DNA of 64,000 nucleotides from Ligula intestinalis (lineage: Eukaryota > Platyhelminthes > Cestoda > Diphyllobothriidea > Diphyllobothriidae). The DNA lies in contig JAYGXS010000003.1 of assembly GCA_036362985.1 (NCBI GenBank), positions 67,817,522 through 67,881,521 of the forward strand, read 5' to 3'. The position numbers and the translations under genes were made by a program. Below are positions 35,351-47,443 of the stretch, in pieces. Numbering within the stretch: the stretch's first letter is position 1; each line of letters begins with the position of its first letter. The notes under the pieces are model-generated. The model ran no database searches. It was not told the origin of the DNA and was given only the letters and a program-made list of their open reading frames with translations.

Positions 35351-36163
35351 ATGGAGCAGAACAACCAACTTTCTCTCCTTGACGTCCTCATGCTCAGATA
35401 TGATGGGTCAATAAGGTGCACTGTTTTCCACAAGACTACATGGAAAGGCCAATACTTACATTTAACCAGTTTTGTGCCTGTACAGTGGAAAGGTAATTTG
35501 GTACTTACCATTTTCCAGAAATTCAGAAACATACGCTCCAATGAGACCCTACCAGCAGAGTTTGCCTGCATAAAAGAGGCCCTACTTAAGCGTGGCTACC
35601 CCCTGCGTTTCATTTAAAAATGCAGCAGCCCCTTATGGCCAAAATCTACGCACCAGTCGGTTCCAAGAAAGCCCGTTTTTATATCCTTACCCTTTAAAGG
35701 AGACAACATCGCGAATACAATTAAGCGAAGACTACTTTGTTCCATACAGAGAACTTACTGTGCAGCCGAACTTGTTTTCCTCACTCCAATTTAAAGCCTC
35801 CCAATTAATCGGCCATAGGAAGCCTTGCTTTTGCATGCTACTTTAAACTGCGTAGATTAATTCACCTGCGCTTGCGGATGTTAGTACATTGGCCGTGCGC
35901 AAAGGCAATTGGCGACCAGGGTTGCTGAATATTTGCCTGTTTGGCTTTTAAAACAAGGGAAAAAAGTATTGCGGTCATCGATTAAAAAACACCTATTAGA
36001 CAGTGGTCACTTTGTTGACACTAACACATCTTTCCGCGTTCTTGTTCGAGCACAAACAAGCCAGATCTTACGTAACATGGAAGCATTCTACATACGGTGG
36101 GAGAAACCCGACCTATGTAAGCATCAAGACCATGTAGTTACTCTTCAATTGCCCTGGTAAATA
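35351..36163 (+). pseudogene. Penelope-like element: RT C-terminus and GIY-YIG, one frame with five stops
   Basis: A single frame carries the PLE RT end (NNQLSLLDVLMLRYDGSIRC, TTWKGQYLHLTSF, IKEALLKRGYPLRFI). The linker KPVFISLPFKGD, a Cys-rich FTCACGC before YIG, ATRVAEYLPVWLL, SSIKKHLLDSGHFVD and a final VTLQLPW follow. The CxCxC-YIG layout followed by KHL..SGH is that of the PLE GIY-YIG nuclease. Five nonsense codons interrupt it (three TAA, two TAG) between about 35615 and 35895, but there are no frameshifts, so decay is by substitution. The N-terminal RT part is absent. Inverted arms lie on both sides. Confidence 0.82.
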
Positions 36164-36239
36164 CATGCCACACTTTTATTTTTGCTAAGTTTCCTCTCTA
36201 CTTTTCGTCGCAAGTTTAAAGTTGACATAAATTTGACCA

Positions 36240-36390
36240 TTTGTCAAGTTAACACATCATTTCTATTATCAGTTTCGTGAAAATTCAAAATGATGTGTTC
36301 TCTTAATGTTTCGTTATTCATGCACACAGCGGACGCAGTTGATAAGCGCTCTCCAAATTTATTGGTGCAAATAAATTCAGCAAAGGAACT
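36240..36390 (-). repeat. Inverted arm flanking the plus-strand PLE (right)
   Basis: Reverse complement of 35200-35345, beginning about 80 bp after the PLE stop codon. Blocks are AATGATGTGTTCTCTTAATG, GTTTCGTTATTCATGC and GACGCAGTTGATAAGCGCTC. Confidence 0.8.
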
Positions 36391-38794
36391 TGCTACCGGT
36401 CGGGACCAGAGCGATGGAGAATATTCGGTTCTGCAGACTGAAGTATTGACAAGAGCACTGCATAACATTATACATTCATGAACATCTTTTTGCCTACAGG
36501 ATTTCAAATCAAAGTTGAGTTACTAACAAGCTGAAGACTCAGAGACCATATGGGAAGAGAAACTCAAACAGCGGGACTACCACAGTTACACCAATGGATT
36601 TACATGGTTTTAGTGTTAAAATACTTTAATGTGGAATTTGTTTGGGGTCCTCCGGACTGGTCTAGGGAGAAAGTTCTTTGCTGGTTGAGATTGAGGTATA
36701 AGATTTAATAACCACCTCATCTGCAGTGTCTGACGTGGCAATTATACGCAAACAAAATATGTTAGGCCCCTATTGATATTACTCAACCGGACAGCTGACT
36801 GACGGGTCCTCGTAACTGCAATCTTGCAGGCTTGGCCATCATAGATTAAAGTAGAGGACTCGGGTTTGCCTAGCCAGCAATAAGGCTATTGATATCTGAC
36901 GATGATATGGAAGCCAAAAAAGTCATTCCAGTCTCTCTTGCATTGTTTCCCTTAATACTCAACAAAAGTAGAACCCCTCATGCTAACGTTGATGACGTAA
37001 TATTTGGTTGGCTTTTGCTACACTTCTGTAAACTCATACAACTCTGCATACCGAACAGATTATTGATTACTGAATTGGAAGATTACCATTTTCAACTTGT
37101 AGATCAAAAAACTTCGGAAATCTCTCAGAAAAACGCTGAATGATCATCACAGTAAACCATTTTATGCTAGCTAAGACAGAAAAAGTCTCCATAACTTAGA
37201 ACACACGCCCCTAACACCTCCCCCCAATAGAGGAATATGACTGTTTGATCATCCTTTCCGATCATCTCCACTGTGTGTTGCACCACAAGGCGATTTGCAC
37301 GTAGTTTTGTATGTCATGATTTAAGACTTTCTTAGCATTTATCGCAGGCTCCCCTCTTCGCCCGCCCGTACCGTTTTCATGACCAAGACGGGAAGACAGG
37401 AAGCGAGAGGCACAAAGGTGGGAGTCAAGTAGACGTTATGCAAGTGCTTCAGGAGAATGACTCAGAAAACTCAAGAACTACTCGAAAGTTGTAGATAATT
37501 CAAAATTTTACAAAAAAGGGACCCGGCTGCAGACTGCGTTAAGATAAAGAAAACTAAGTGACATCAAGGAAGGTCAGTAGTCAGCAGCAGTAGGAAATCG
37601 AGAATGAAATGGATGAAAAATATGAAATTCCTTTTGGTCCAGTATACTCCGACCTGGAAGCACAGAGTTCACTCGCTGGGCGAAACAACGAGAACATTGG
37701 AAACTGTTGATTCAGGTTTCAATATCAGTTTATTGAGGATAAGATATCTCCCTATTGCTAACAACGTGGCTAAAAAATGCAGGGATAGAAAGGAAAAATT
37801 GAACAAAATGCTTTAAATGCATGCTTGCAAGCGAAGAGCGAAAAGCTTATGGAGTTGAAATAGTAATAAAATAAGCCTACTGGCGTAACACAAGTAGTAT
37901 CATTAGTAGGCTTAATAAGACTGTGTTATAGTCTCCCTCGCGAGTCAGACTGACACTGGTGAATGAGATATTTGTTGCATGCTCAGTTTGGTCTTAAATT
38001 TAGTCACAGAGGTGGAGAGGACAACCTCTTCGGAATAGAATTTCACGCCGCAACCACCCTGTTACTGAATAAAAATTTGCGTGCATTGACCCTTTTTTGC
38101 CCGGACGTAGTTTAAAGGGATGACCGCACAAAGTGGGCGTGTTAGCTTGGGTAAAAAAATCATCGAGGACAATACAGTTATCCAGGCCCTTTATAATATG
38201 GAGCGATAGTATGAGATCCCATTATAGTTGCCTATAGGAAATTTGGAATTTACATTTTTTAGCGCCAGGAAGGCACTTACTAAATAAGCTTAGTTCTAGA
38301 ATAAAATTATGGCAATGTGCGCCAATAAAATGTACAAATTTTTAATAATGTCAGCAGAAATTTTCCTCTTAGGGCCATATTTAGCGATGTTTTGCAATTC
38401 ATGGTGAGCTAGAAAAAAAAGTAGTGAAAAGACTCCTACACTGAGAATAGACGAAGTATTCAGTGGGCGTCCATTTTCAAAAAGTGTGTATGACAAAAGA
38501 ACTGCTTGTGAAAATACGATAGAGTACAAAGTAGGCTAAGAATATGTATAATAGCCGTTCAGAATGGGATAATAAAATATGTTTATAGTTTGCTCGTGGT
38601 CGTTAATACGCATAACATGAAATCTCGTGGAGAAGAACCAGGTGGCTTAGGGCCTCAACAGCTCAGGAGCCAGACTGGAATTATTGTGATGATTAGTTGC
38701 CAATGAAACGTGAAAATTTAAGACTGAGTACGTCAAAACGACTTCCATCGTGTGAATGACTCGTGGTTTATGGAGAACTCTAGTGTTGGGATGA
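36391..38794. other. No gene recognised
   Basis: Short ORFs only: 36889-37143 and 37604-37816 on the plus strand, and a hydrophobic 77-codon frame at 38296-38529 on the minus strand. None has splice or homology support. Confidence 0.5.
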
Positions 38795-39285
38795 TCGAGC
38801 ACGTCAGCCAGACAGACAGTACGAGGTCACGTGAGGTCAATCCGGCGCATACAGAGAACGGGCCAAGTCGCGCGACCTTCAAAGGCTGGACCTTATGCTA
38901 GGACAAAGAAGGCATGAGCAAGCGAGACTACCCGGAGCCAATGTGCTGCTATCAGTGAGGTCATGCTGAGGACAGATGCCAGACGTGCGAAAGCGAGGGT
39001 GCGCACGATGACAATGGAGAGCCAATGGGGAGCAATGACGACTGCTCTTAAATATCGAGGCGTGGGCAGAACGGGGACTCTACTGTGGGACACGCTGCCG
39101 ACGACCCGAGACTTCTGTCGGAGCGAGACCGACCACAGGAGGCAAGCTGCTGGACACATGGAGCAGAGTTGGTGTACTTGCATAAGTGACAGTAAAGTAC
39201 TAGCTATTATCCTATTCTGTCTTCTATTCCTAACACGTACTGGGGGAACATAACCGGTGTTGACACAGGAACACACTAGGTTACA
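38795..39285 (+). repeat. LTR-like dispersed repeat, copy B
   Basis: Direct-orientation relative of 33415-33925, with a TATA-like TTAAATATC at about 39049 and a cagtaaagtacta tract near 39189. It ends AACACGTACTGGGGGAACAT. The ORFs on both strands are not supported as genes. Confidence 0.6.
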
Positions 39286-39769
39286 GCATCAAGGTTCTCG
39301 AGAAACACAAGGCAGGGGAAAATAATTTCAAGAGGATCTCCTAAATACCGGTGGTCCTTTCTCTGAATTATGAAGAAAACTGTTGAGTTTGTCAAACTGC
39401 AAGCTCTGCTTCATCCGCGGCAGTAAATTCGACAAACAGCCAGTACATTTAAATTTGAGCATGTGTAGTTTGGTCGGTTAGATAGACTTAGTTGTGGAAC
39501 AGTGCCAAAACTGGTTTTAGGAACACATTAAAGTCAGAGAGGTTGGTCTCGGCTGTTCTTTTACCTTAGAGATGAAGACCCCCAGAATCCCACAGAGAAG
39601 TTGGAAGCAGTTTACATTCTCTTCCCCAAGCCCCAACGTTGAATTTCACTGAACCCTCTGTCAACCTTTCCATTCTATCTAATGTTTCTTTAGTTAGCCT
39701 TTCTACCTTCTACAATTTCATGTCCTTTGTACATAGTACACTGTCACTACATCAATTTATATTCTACAG

Positions 39770-40055
39770 AGGGGGAGGCACACTGATTTGCCCGATGAAA
39801 AGAAAAGCTGACGCTGACAAGCGGCTTGAGTCTGGATTTAAGGACGCATCTTTAGTAGATGAGAACTTCAAATTAATTGAGACCCCAGGTCTTACTATCG
39901 CTGGACGTTTTAGAAAAAGAGACGGTCCGAGCACCACAGTGGTGGCAGCGGAACGACCGTACCCACCACGACCATATACCGCCGTGACGAACATGCAAGA
40001 ACCGCATGCTGTCCAGATACCACTTTATGACGACAAAGAAGGGTACCCCGTCTAA
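39770..40055 (+). CDS. Possible 3'-terminal exon of an unrecognised gene
   Basis: The + frame is open from 39639, but a good acceptor (ttatattctacag) sits before 39770. The part after it has a coding look: MKRKADADKRLESGFKDASL, then IETPGLTIAGRFRKRDG, a proline/tyrosine-rich PYPPRPYTAV and a final DDKEGYPV before TAA. The charged, low-hydrophobic sequence resembles a cytosolic C-terminal tail, but I recognise no family. Decayed gypsy sequence begins about 100 bp downstream, so a retroelement gag fragment is an alternative. The frame upstream of 39770 is hydrophobic and pyrimidine-rich, as expected of an intron end. Confidence 0.4.
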
Positions 40056-40099
40056 CTCCGAAAAACCACACTTTACCTTTAGGAGATATCCCACATGAA

Positions 40100-41960
40100 A
40101 ATAACGCATGCTTCTTTTGGCGCTCAATCAATCTCCATTGGATAAAGCACTGGATGTTTGCTTACATGACGAACTTCCCTTCGATACCCTGTGTCGAATT
40201 TATTCGGCAGACACATTCCTCAAGCTATGCTATTAAATCGCTTCATAATGGAAAACTGAAACCATGTCATAATTCTTCGACGATTTCGACGGTTTAATGG
40301 CCGTAGCTTTCTCAACTATTGTTTCGGCTAATAAAGACAAGCTTATTTTCTCTTACCTTACCGAAGTCCTTCCTGACACACAATTCCCTCGTTCTTTGAT
40401 ACTGCAACCTCCAAATGACCTGTTGGAGAAACGCAAGATCACTTAAACCTTGCGATCTCAAACAATTGGCGTGGAACTGGTCCGGCTTCCAGACAACCTC
40501 CTTATTACACCCACGGTAATTCACGGGCCCAAACCACTTTCCTCACCATTGTCGCAGTAGACCTTTCCGTGCGCCTAGATACCAGACAGAAGACAACACC
40601 CACGCTTGTACCTACAACCCTTCCACAGAAAGGCTAACAATCGCCTTATGCAGTAACCACCACATAAAACCTTCCCAATTTTATGTTCTTTTATTAGTCA
40701 CTAAACAAGAGGTTCGTACAATAGTCGATGCCACAGCCACTGTTTGGCTATGTAATCCTCGTATTTTACCAGAATCGGTTAGGTTAGATAAGATAAACTC
40801 TTGCCCATTAACGAGTCTGACCTCGTCAGATATGTCTCGTATGAGACATATGCGTACTGTTGCACTCGAGGTCATTCATCTATACGCTATAATAACACGC
40901 AAGCCCATATTCGAGGCAAAATACAAAGCTAGGTTTTGATTTCCTCGCAAAATGAGGCTATCATATTTGTGTTGGAGGGCGGGCGATCCAATTTACCTCA
41001 AGGTATGCGGAACCCCGGTTGTGATGAAACAGCCATCCGTGAAGCAATGGAGGAATCTGTCCAAATACCACCAACATCTATAAATAAAATTCTACAAAAT
41101 CCAGTAGGAAACGATCTCGATCATCAAACGCCTCGACGACTGCTATTGGACTTCCAGGATATTTTAGCTTAGAACGAGCGCTATCTTAGTCGAACGAACA
41201 TCATCCGCCACTCTATCTTCACAGGTACGGCCAAACTTGTCTGGCAACCATCTCGCCGGAATCCGGTCCCGTAACAAGATGATGTGCTTGACTTATTGGA
41301 TAACGTGCTAGTGACCGAAGTAGTTAGGCCTTCACACTCTTCGTAGGCATCTCCTGTTACTTTGGTTACGGAAATTAATGGCAAACTACGTACGTTTCAG
41401 TATTGATTATAGATGTTTAAACGTGGTAACAACCCTTGATTCTTTTTCCCTTTCATGCATCGAATAAGTTTTGGATTTCCTAACGGGGTCCAAATAGTTC
41501 TCTACATACGACCTTAAGTCTGCTCATGGGCAGGTATGTGTGGAGCCAACAGACCACCAAAAGACAGAATTTATCCTGCCCCAAGCATTGTTTGAGTTCG
41601 AGACCATGCCTTTGGGTCTTTTTAGCACGTTTGCTATATTTCAACAAGTAATGCAGGTTGTTCTAGTCTATTTCTATCCACATCAGTGCTTCATGTTACT
41701 GTTTTTAGGAAAGACGATAGCTTAGCATAATGAGCATTTACCGGTCGTCTTGGAGCAGTATGGAAAGCAGGGCTTCGAACTCCAAAAATTACAGTTTCTC
41801 CGCATACATATAATCTTCTTAGGCCATGAGGTCATAGCAACAGTCATACGTGTTTCCATGGAGAAGATAGCAAATACACCTACTGACATAGGAGGATAAG
41901 TGGGCTTAGTTTCCTGTTATCGACGTTTTAGCTCCAAGTTCGCGGGTAAAGTTCGTTAAC
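40100..41960 (+). pseudogene. Ty3/gypsy pol remnant (reverse transcriptase)
   Basis: Across three frames the gypsy RT can be followed: a pre-RT segment (NIIRHSIFTGTAKLVWQPSR), WASPVTLV-like and NGKLRTF, then VEPTDHQKTEFILPQALFEF, ETMPLGLFSTFAIFQQVMQ and FLGHEVIATV. These are the fingers and palm blocks. The YVDD-type active-site block is degraded, with stops in its place (near 41700). The part from 40100 to 40930 probably holds decayed gag/protease but is weak. It is not functional. Confidence 0.7.
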
Positions 41961-43859
41961 TGCATGGCTTCATGGAAAGTGAATGAAAATTTCTTTTACT
42001 TTTGGATTGTCAGGCAGCATTCTGTCATCGTGTAGGACTTGGACTGTGCCCTCCTGTGTGATGGCTTTTTCCAACTAGTCACTACAAATACTCTTTGGAG
42101 ACATCACTTTAAACTGCATGCGCCTCAAGGAAGACTGGATGTGAGGAAGTATTTTTTTCTTCAACACTATGTCATCTTATATTTTATATTGCTGTAATGT
42201 ATTTCAAGTTTCTACTATTGCTTGTAGCAGTCCTACATACTAGAGTCTCTTTATCTATTCTACCGTATGCATATAGGCGACAACCTGTCCTCCAATCCTA
42301 TTCCGTTACTTCCTTGTTTTTCTCTATCCAATGTGCCCTACATTTGTCTGTCGGAAAGCTCAGCAGAGTTGACAGGATTGTTCGAACGGAGTGAAGTCGT
42401 CTTTCGCGGGATCTGGCAGATAAAAGGCATAATCCCATGTTTGTGAAGATCGCTTGTGGCTCATTCCCTCGCACTCGCCCAGAATCCCTCCCCATAACCT
42501 TAACAGCAACGCTCTCGTTCTCCCTTGTCGGCATTCTCATGGCCCTTCCCCATAGTGGCCAACCGCGCTGCGCTGCAGGTCGGTTGTTTAGCTGATATAT
42601 TGTCGCTTTCCCATGTATACCTATACTTTTGAAATGTAGTTTGAACTTACGCGGATGGTGCGAAAAATTTGGGTTTCCTCGCAAATCGGCTATCGGTTTC
42701 ATTGCCTAATATTTACAGGTCCAGTAAATTTAACCTCAGCCACTTTTCATTTTTCTACGAGCTTACTTATAACGGCTGCGAATCAGTCGAGAGCGCTAGG
42801 ACCGACAGCTTCCTCATTTCAACGTAGTTCTCCCTGTCTTATCGCAATATCTTCCGAGCCACGCTGCAAAAACAGCGAATTTCAAAGATAACATCCATCC
42901 TTCCCCAAATTAAAAGTAACTTATTCAAAGTTAGGGAATCATTTAAAGCTTTTGTATGTGCTAAGCATTACAACCTAGCTTGCCTCTGAATCCCACTTGT
43001 TATATTTTATTCGAACATAAGGATTTTCTGAGGCACCGAACGCAAAAAAAACACCTCCCAAGAGTTGTGATGTAAGTCGCCCAAACTTTAACTTTACTTG
43101 CAGTTCAAGATCTTCGGAACTTAAAGTCATCAACTGTTACGTGAATGGTACTAGTCCCCATCAAATTTTGGGCTTTTCCTCCTAATCCTTTTAGCTGGCT
43201 ACCTACCTCCACTTACTCCATCTTGCCATTTTACTTCCCCCTATTCTCCGCTCACTGCGTACAAGTATATCTCGGGTTACCCTCTCCACATTTGCTCATA
43301 TCGGAAAACAGCCTCCCCCAATATTCTAAATGCTCGTATTAACTATCCGTTAGTGACTATCCATATGTCAATATTTCTAGATCCATCGGTACTTACGATT
43401 CAAGCAGTGCTGGACTACAGTTAAACTATTCACCTGCAATTTGTTTTTATAGGTAGCACTAACCACAATCCAACTATTCAAAATGCAATAGACATCTTAC
43501 TACTTAAATTTAGGCTTGTTATAAATGAGATGGCTCAACTTTAAGCCACTGTTTTCGAGCAAACGCCCAATATTATATGCGCAAATGAATCTTCGATCAA
43601 TCGCGAACTTTATTATTTTTCCCTTATCATAGCAAAGTATGATTTTTAATGTCAAGACCACAACAAATAGGCTTATTAGTAGGACGACGTGGCTCGCGAT
43701 TAGTCGAGCACTAATAGACAGTGTGGAGAGGCAATCCATTGTCTCAGATCGCTAACCACCAACTGGATGTAGGCTAAATGGTCAAGATCCTGGACGTGAC
43801 ATCCTCTGCGGCTGATATATACAAGGCGCTAGATGAGATATTGGTATGCTCTGTGACTT
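41961..43859. other. No gene recognised between the two gypsy remnants
   Basis: A 134-codon minus ORF at 42298-42702 is arginine-rich and unrecognised. The rest is AT-rich. Confidence 0.45.
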
Positions 43860-45880
43860 AAGTGTTAGTATTGAATGTGGTAGCGATTTTAGGGCAAAAA
43901 CACGGGAGAAGGGTGAATATTCTGGTTGACTGGATAGAGGCATGGGAGGTGATATAGCAGGAGACAGAGAACTGGGGGCACGTATGGCAAAGTTTCCGGG
44001 GCAGTTGCTTTAGGGTGGTCCTTGCCAACACCGTAATGGATGCAGAAGGTCTTCTCCCCTCGGGAGGCGACACCAAAGGCGCCATCGTAGGGGCATCCAA
44101 GAACTGGCAAACCCGATAACATTAGATAAAGACGTCAAAGCAGGTCGCTAAAGCTTTTAATGAAATGGGACTAAGAGGTGGTGGGCCTAGGCGGAACTGA
44201 GGGAAACACCCATATAATCTGTCGGAGACGTTGCAGAAGGTTGGTAGGATCCTCGATCGTACTCAGAGGGGTTAACGAGACTAGCTTATCGGGAATTCGA
44301 ACATTGGCGCCAAACACTAGCTCAGCAGTGCAACAGTCAATGTCCTATTTGAAAGCGAAGCGGATGCCAAACAGGACTGGGAAGAGGCAGCCCGTCTAGT
44401 ACTCCGGAACGGCAGCGAGGCGTATGGAGGTCTTGAACTGGCAGTAAAAATGTTCGAAAATCCCATTGGCGGCCGGGTAATAGGTTTTAGTTTGGATTCG
44501 AATAGAACCTAAAAAAGGAGAAGAGATGATTAAAGGTCCGACTCATACAACTCACCTTGATCGATGGTGATACTGGAAGGAGTGACAAAAATGACAACCC
44601 AGCGACTAACAAAAGCCCTAATCATTGTGGAAGTCTTGACCTTAGGCAGAGGAAAAGCCTCCGACCATCGAGGGAATGAATCCACGCACGTGAAGATATA
44701 GGAACAAGCAATAGACAGAGGCAGATGGCCTCAATTGTCCAGGTAGACCTGGCTGAACCTTACACGACGGCCGGGGGAGTTTCTAATAGGCGCTTTTTGT
44801 GCCCATGGACCTTGCTCCATTGACTACCGAGGCAAGCCTTCATCAAAGCTACGAGGTCTCTGTGCAACCTAGGCCAAAGGAAGTGGTCAGAGACCAGCTT
44901 TTCGGTAGTTTGCCTTCCAGGGTGAGATAGGTTGTGCAGGAAGGAGTAAACCTTGAGTCAAAGGGATGGTGGTACAAGTGGACTGTGGAGTGCGACCGAG
45001 AAGTCAAAAAGAATGGTGTCATTGCCAATAGTTGGTAGCAATTCCTGGAGTTGGAGTTTTGAAAAATCTTCGTAATAGTGTGAACCAACACGGTGTTGTT
45101 GAAGCCGGGTTGATCCTGACAGTTAGTGGCAGATGGGCAATGAAGGGTCTGAACAGTGTGCCAGTCAACTCGTTGTGAAATCTGTTGATGTAGCGAATGC
45201 TCGCAATAAACCGCGGGGTATAAGCCAGTCGTTAGGGCTCCGCGGGGTTCAACTTGTCAGTGGGACTTCAAAGCGTACGAAAGAAGCGTGTGTTCGGAGA
45301 ATACGATGAAGTAAATGCCCTCGAGGGCGTGCCGGAAGTGTTTCAGAGTAATGTAGACAGCAAGAATTTTCCGTCCAATGGTGCCGCAATATGAGTTGGT
45401 GGGTGCTATCTTCCTGGAAAATAAAGCTAAGGGTTGCATCTTACCTGCAGCTTTTGATGAATAACCGCGCCCACTGCAATATCGGAAGCATAAGCAATGA
45501 GTGAGATGAGCGCATCTGGTCAAAGTTCCTCAGAAGTTAGACCTTGGCTAGGGCAATAGTTCCTTGTAGAAAGCAGCGAGGGCGTCTGTGGATACCTCGA
45601 ACGAACGTTGGGGAACCGAAAGGAGATTCGTGAACGACAAAATGGTTTCGGCACAGTTATGAACGAACTAGTGGTAGAAGTTCGCTATGCCCTAAAATTG
45701 CTGCTGTTGCGGCTTGGGAGGGGTGGGAAGTTAAGAATGGCCCTTACCTTCGCAGACACAAGATGGATGCGTTTGTCTCGAACAGATATCCAAGAATCGC
45801 GAAGGAAAGTCCACCAAAGACGCACTTGGACGGGTTGACGGTAACTGTCTAAGGTGGTCAAACACAATTGCAAGGATTTT
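43860..45880 (-). pseudogene. Ty3/gypsy pol remnant (RT end, RNase H, integrase, C-terminal domain)
   Basis: In minus-strand order: an RT-end block (FLRDSWISV, KVRAILNFPPLPSRN at 45873-45685); RNase H (KMQPLALFSRKIAPTNSYC, KILAVYITLKHFRHALEG, FIVFSEHTLLSYAL at 45523-45257); an integrase zinc-binding region with H-X3-H (HHPFDSR, HNLSHPG-like, 45091-44849); and a C-terminal chromo-like piece (YDGAFGVASRGEKTFCIHYG near 44090). Multiple frameshifts and stops interrupt it. Its overlap in domain content with the plus-strand remnant at 40.1-42.0 kb shows that two separate insertions are present. Confidence 0.75.
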
Positions 45881-46605
45881 CTCTTCCGACCATTGTTACC
45901 AATTAAACCAACAAAGCCGTAAGCTCACCAACCGTGATCCGTTATGGATTCGCCAATTAAAGAAGGAGCAGTTTTACTGTTTAATTTTTAAAACAGTCTT
46001 CAATTTAATCCACTAAAACAACTTGACCACTATCGGCGCACCAATCAGTGAGATGTCTTTTTATTTCTTCCTCTGATAGGAACAATTCTATATCGATAGG
46101 TTTTTCAGTAAGCCCCATACTTATCCGGATTAAGCTACCGAGCAGTATCAAAATTGAGCAAAGCTATCCTTTTTATGAAAACTGCGTGAGAAAGTAACCT
46201 TGAAACACCACTGCATCATGTGACTGCCTATATTCTGCTGACTAAAAACTTGTTAACATTGTTCCTAATGCTCGAGATTTTGATGTGACAAGTAGGGAAT
46301 TCAAAAACACAAGTCTATTTTATTCCCAAATATGCTGACTGACTGGCGTGTTCACTCAGCAGCTGAGCGTGCACAGGCGTAAGGCCCGAGCGCATTGGAA
46401 CTCATGGATAGCATAGCTTCCTCTCATTAATGAGGTACTCAGCTGTCCGTCTGCGTCTAATGTCTTCTAGGTAGGCCCTCACAACATAAATCCACTAGAA
46501 GGCCCGATAATGCTTACAGACATCCAAAGGCTGGAAATCCAGGAGGAATGTCGGCACATGGTTTTTGTTAGAACTACGCGAAGAATAGTCCTCAACGAGT
46601 GTATA
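45881..46605. other. No feature recognised
   Basis: Between the gypsy RT end and the pogo-like element I see no coding or repeat structure. Confidence 0.5.
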
Positions 46606-47006
46606 CAGTAGTCGCCGGTTATAAAGCCCACGGCTAATAAGCCCAGCCGCATATAAAGCCAAAGTCAGCTTGGGACGGAATTTAACAGAGCAAAATCTGC
46701 CGGCTAATAAGCCCAGTCGCCGGCTACAAAGCCCAGTTTGCCAACAGGGTAGAGTGAAATTCTCAAATCTGAGTGCGCAACTAGTTACGTGTTGCACATA
46801 ATTTTTGTTGTTATTACGTAAAAACAGACAAACAGCATTCTCTTCTTGTACACAACCAAGCTCTTCACTTAATACAGTGTGCATTTAATGTATAGTTCCT
46901 ATCCTGCGTTGGCTAATCAAGAACTAGGACTCTCCGCTTAATGCGCCCACCGCTTATCAAGCCCAATTTGGTCTGGGCCCGAGTTGGACATAGAAGCCTG
47001 CGACTA
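46606..47006. mobile_element. Pogo-like TIR element, about 400 bp, right end eroded
   Basis: The left terminus TACAGTAGTCGCCGGTTATA at 46604 begins a series of AAGCCCA-type motifs. The right side carries the complement (GGTCTGGGCCCGAGTTGG, CTGCGACTA) but lacks the final CTG. It abuts the mariner-derived element. Sequence and TA flank match the element at 52444. No transposase is visible. Confidence 0.65.
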
Positions 47007-47012
47007 TATATA

Positions 47013-47443
47013 CAGGGTGCCCCAAAAAATGTATACACATTTTGAGCAATTGTAACTTTGAAGTTTATTATAATTTTATTATTTCAAAAATGCAAAAAGT
47101 GTTAAGCAGTATCATTTTATTGTTTTTCAACTGCCTTGTCACTATATTTTAAATAATATAGAGAGAGTAGCCATTGAAAATGAATGCGCCTAAATACGAT
47201 TGGAATTGTTTTATGCTGTGTGCGATCCCATTGCTTCGCATTGCTTCGCATTGCTTCGCATTGCTTCGCATTGCTTCGCATTGTCAGCAATGTCTGGATT
47301 AAATGGACATTGATTTGAGAACATGCAGTAAAAAAACGATAAAATGATACTTTCAATAGTTTTAAATTTTGCAATGATAAAATTACAATAAATACCAAGT
47401 CTACAATTAGCTGAAGTGTGTATACATTTTTTGGGACACCCTG
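47013..47443. mobile_element. Mariner-derived miniature element, 431 bp
   Basis: The left CAGGGTGCCCCAAAAAATG and right complement of CAGGGTGTCCCAAAAAATG are flanked by TA on both sides. The TIRs continue for about 30 bp (GTATACACA). A five-copy 10-bp tandem repeat lies inside. Minus-strand frames run through it but show no recognisable catalytic motif. It differs from the element at 61338, so it is a separate family. Confidence 0.85.
47231..47280 (+). repeat. Perfect 10-bp tandem repeat, five units (TTGCTTCGCA)
   Basis: Five exact copies lie within the mariner-derived miniature element, with a partial unit on the right. On the minus strand they read as a periodic KQCEAMRSNA-like peptide, which is a by-product of the repeat. 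Confidence 0.95.

Noticed and set aside
33415..39285. A full-length LTR retrotransposon bounded by the two LTR-like repeats
   Set aside because: The interior lacks gag-pol of the matching type, and the two repeats are too different for LTRs of one recent insertion.
47231..47280. A CRISPR-like array
   Set aside because: Units are contiguous 10-mers without spacers, in a eukaryotic transposon remnant.
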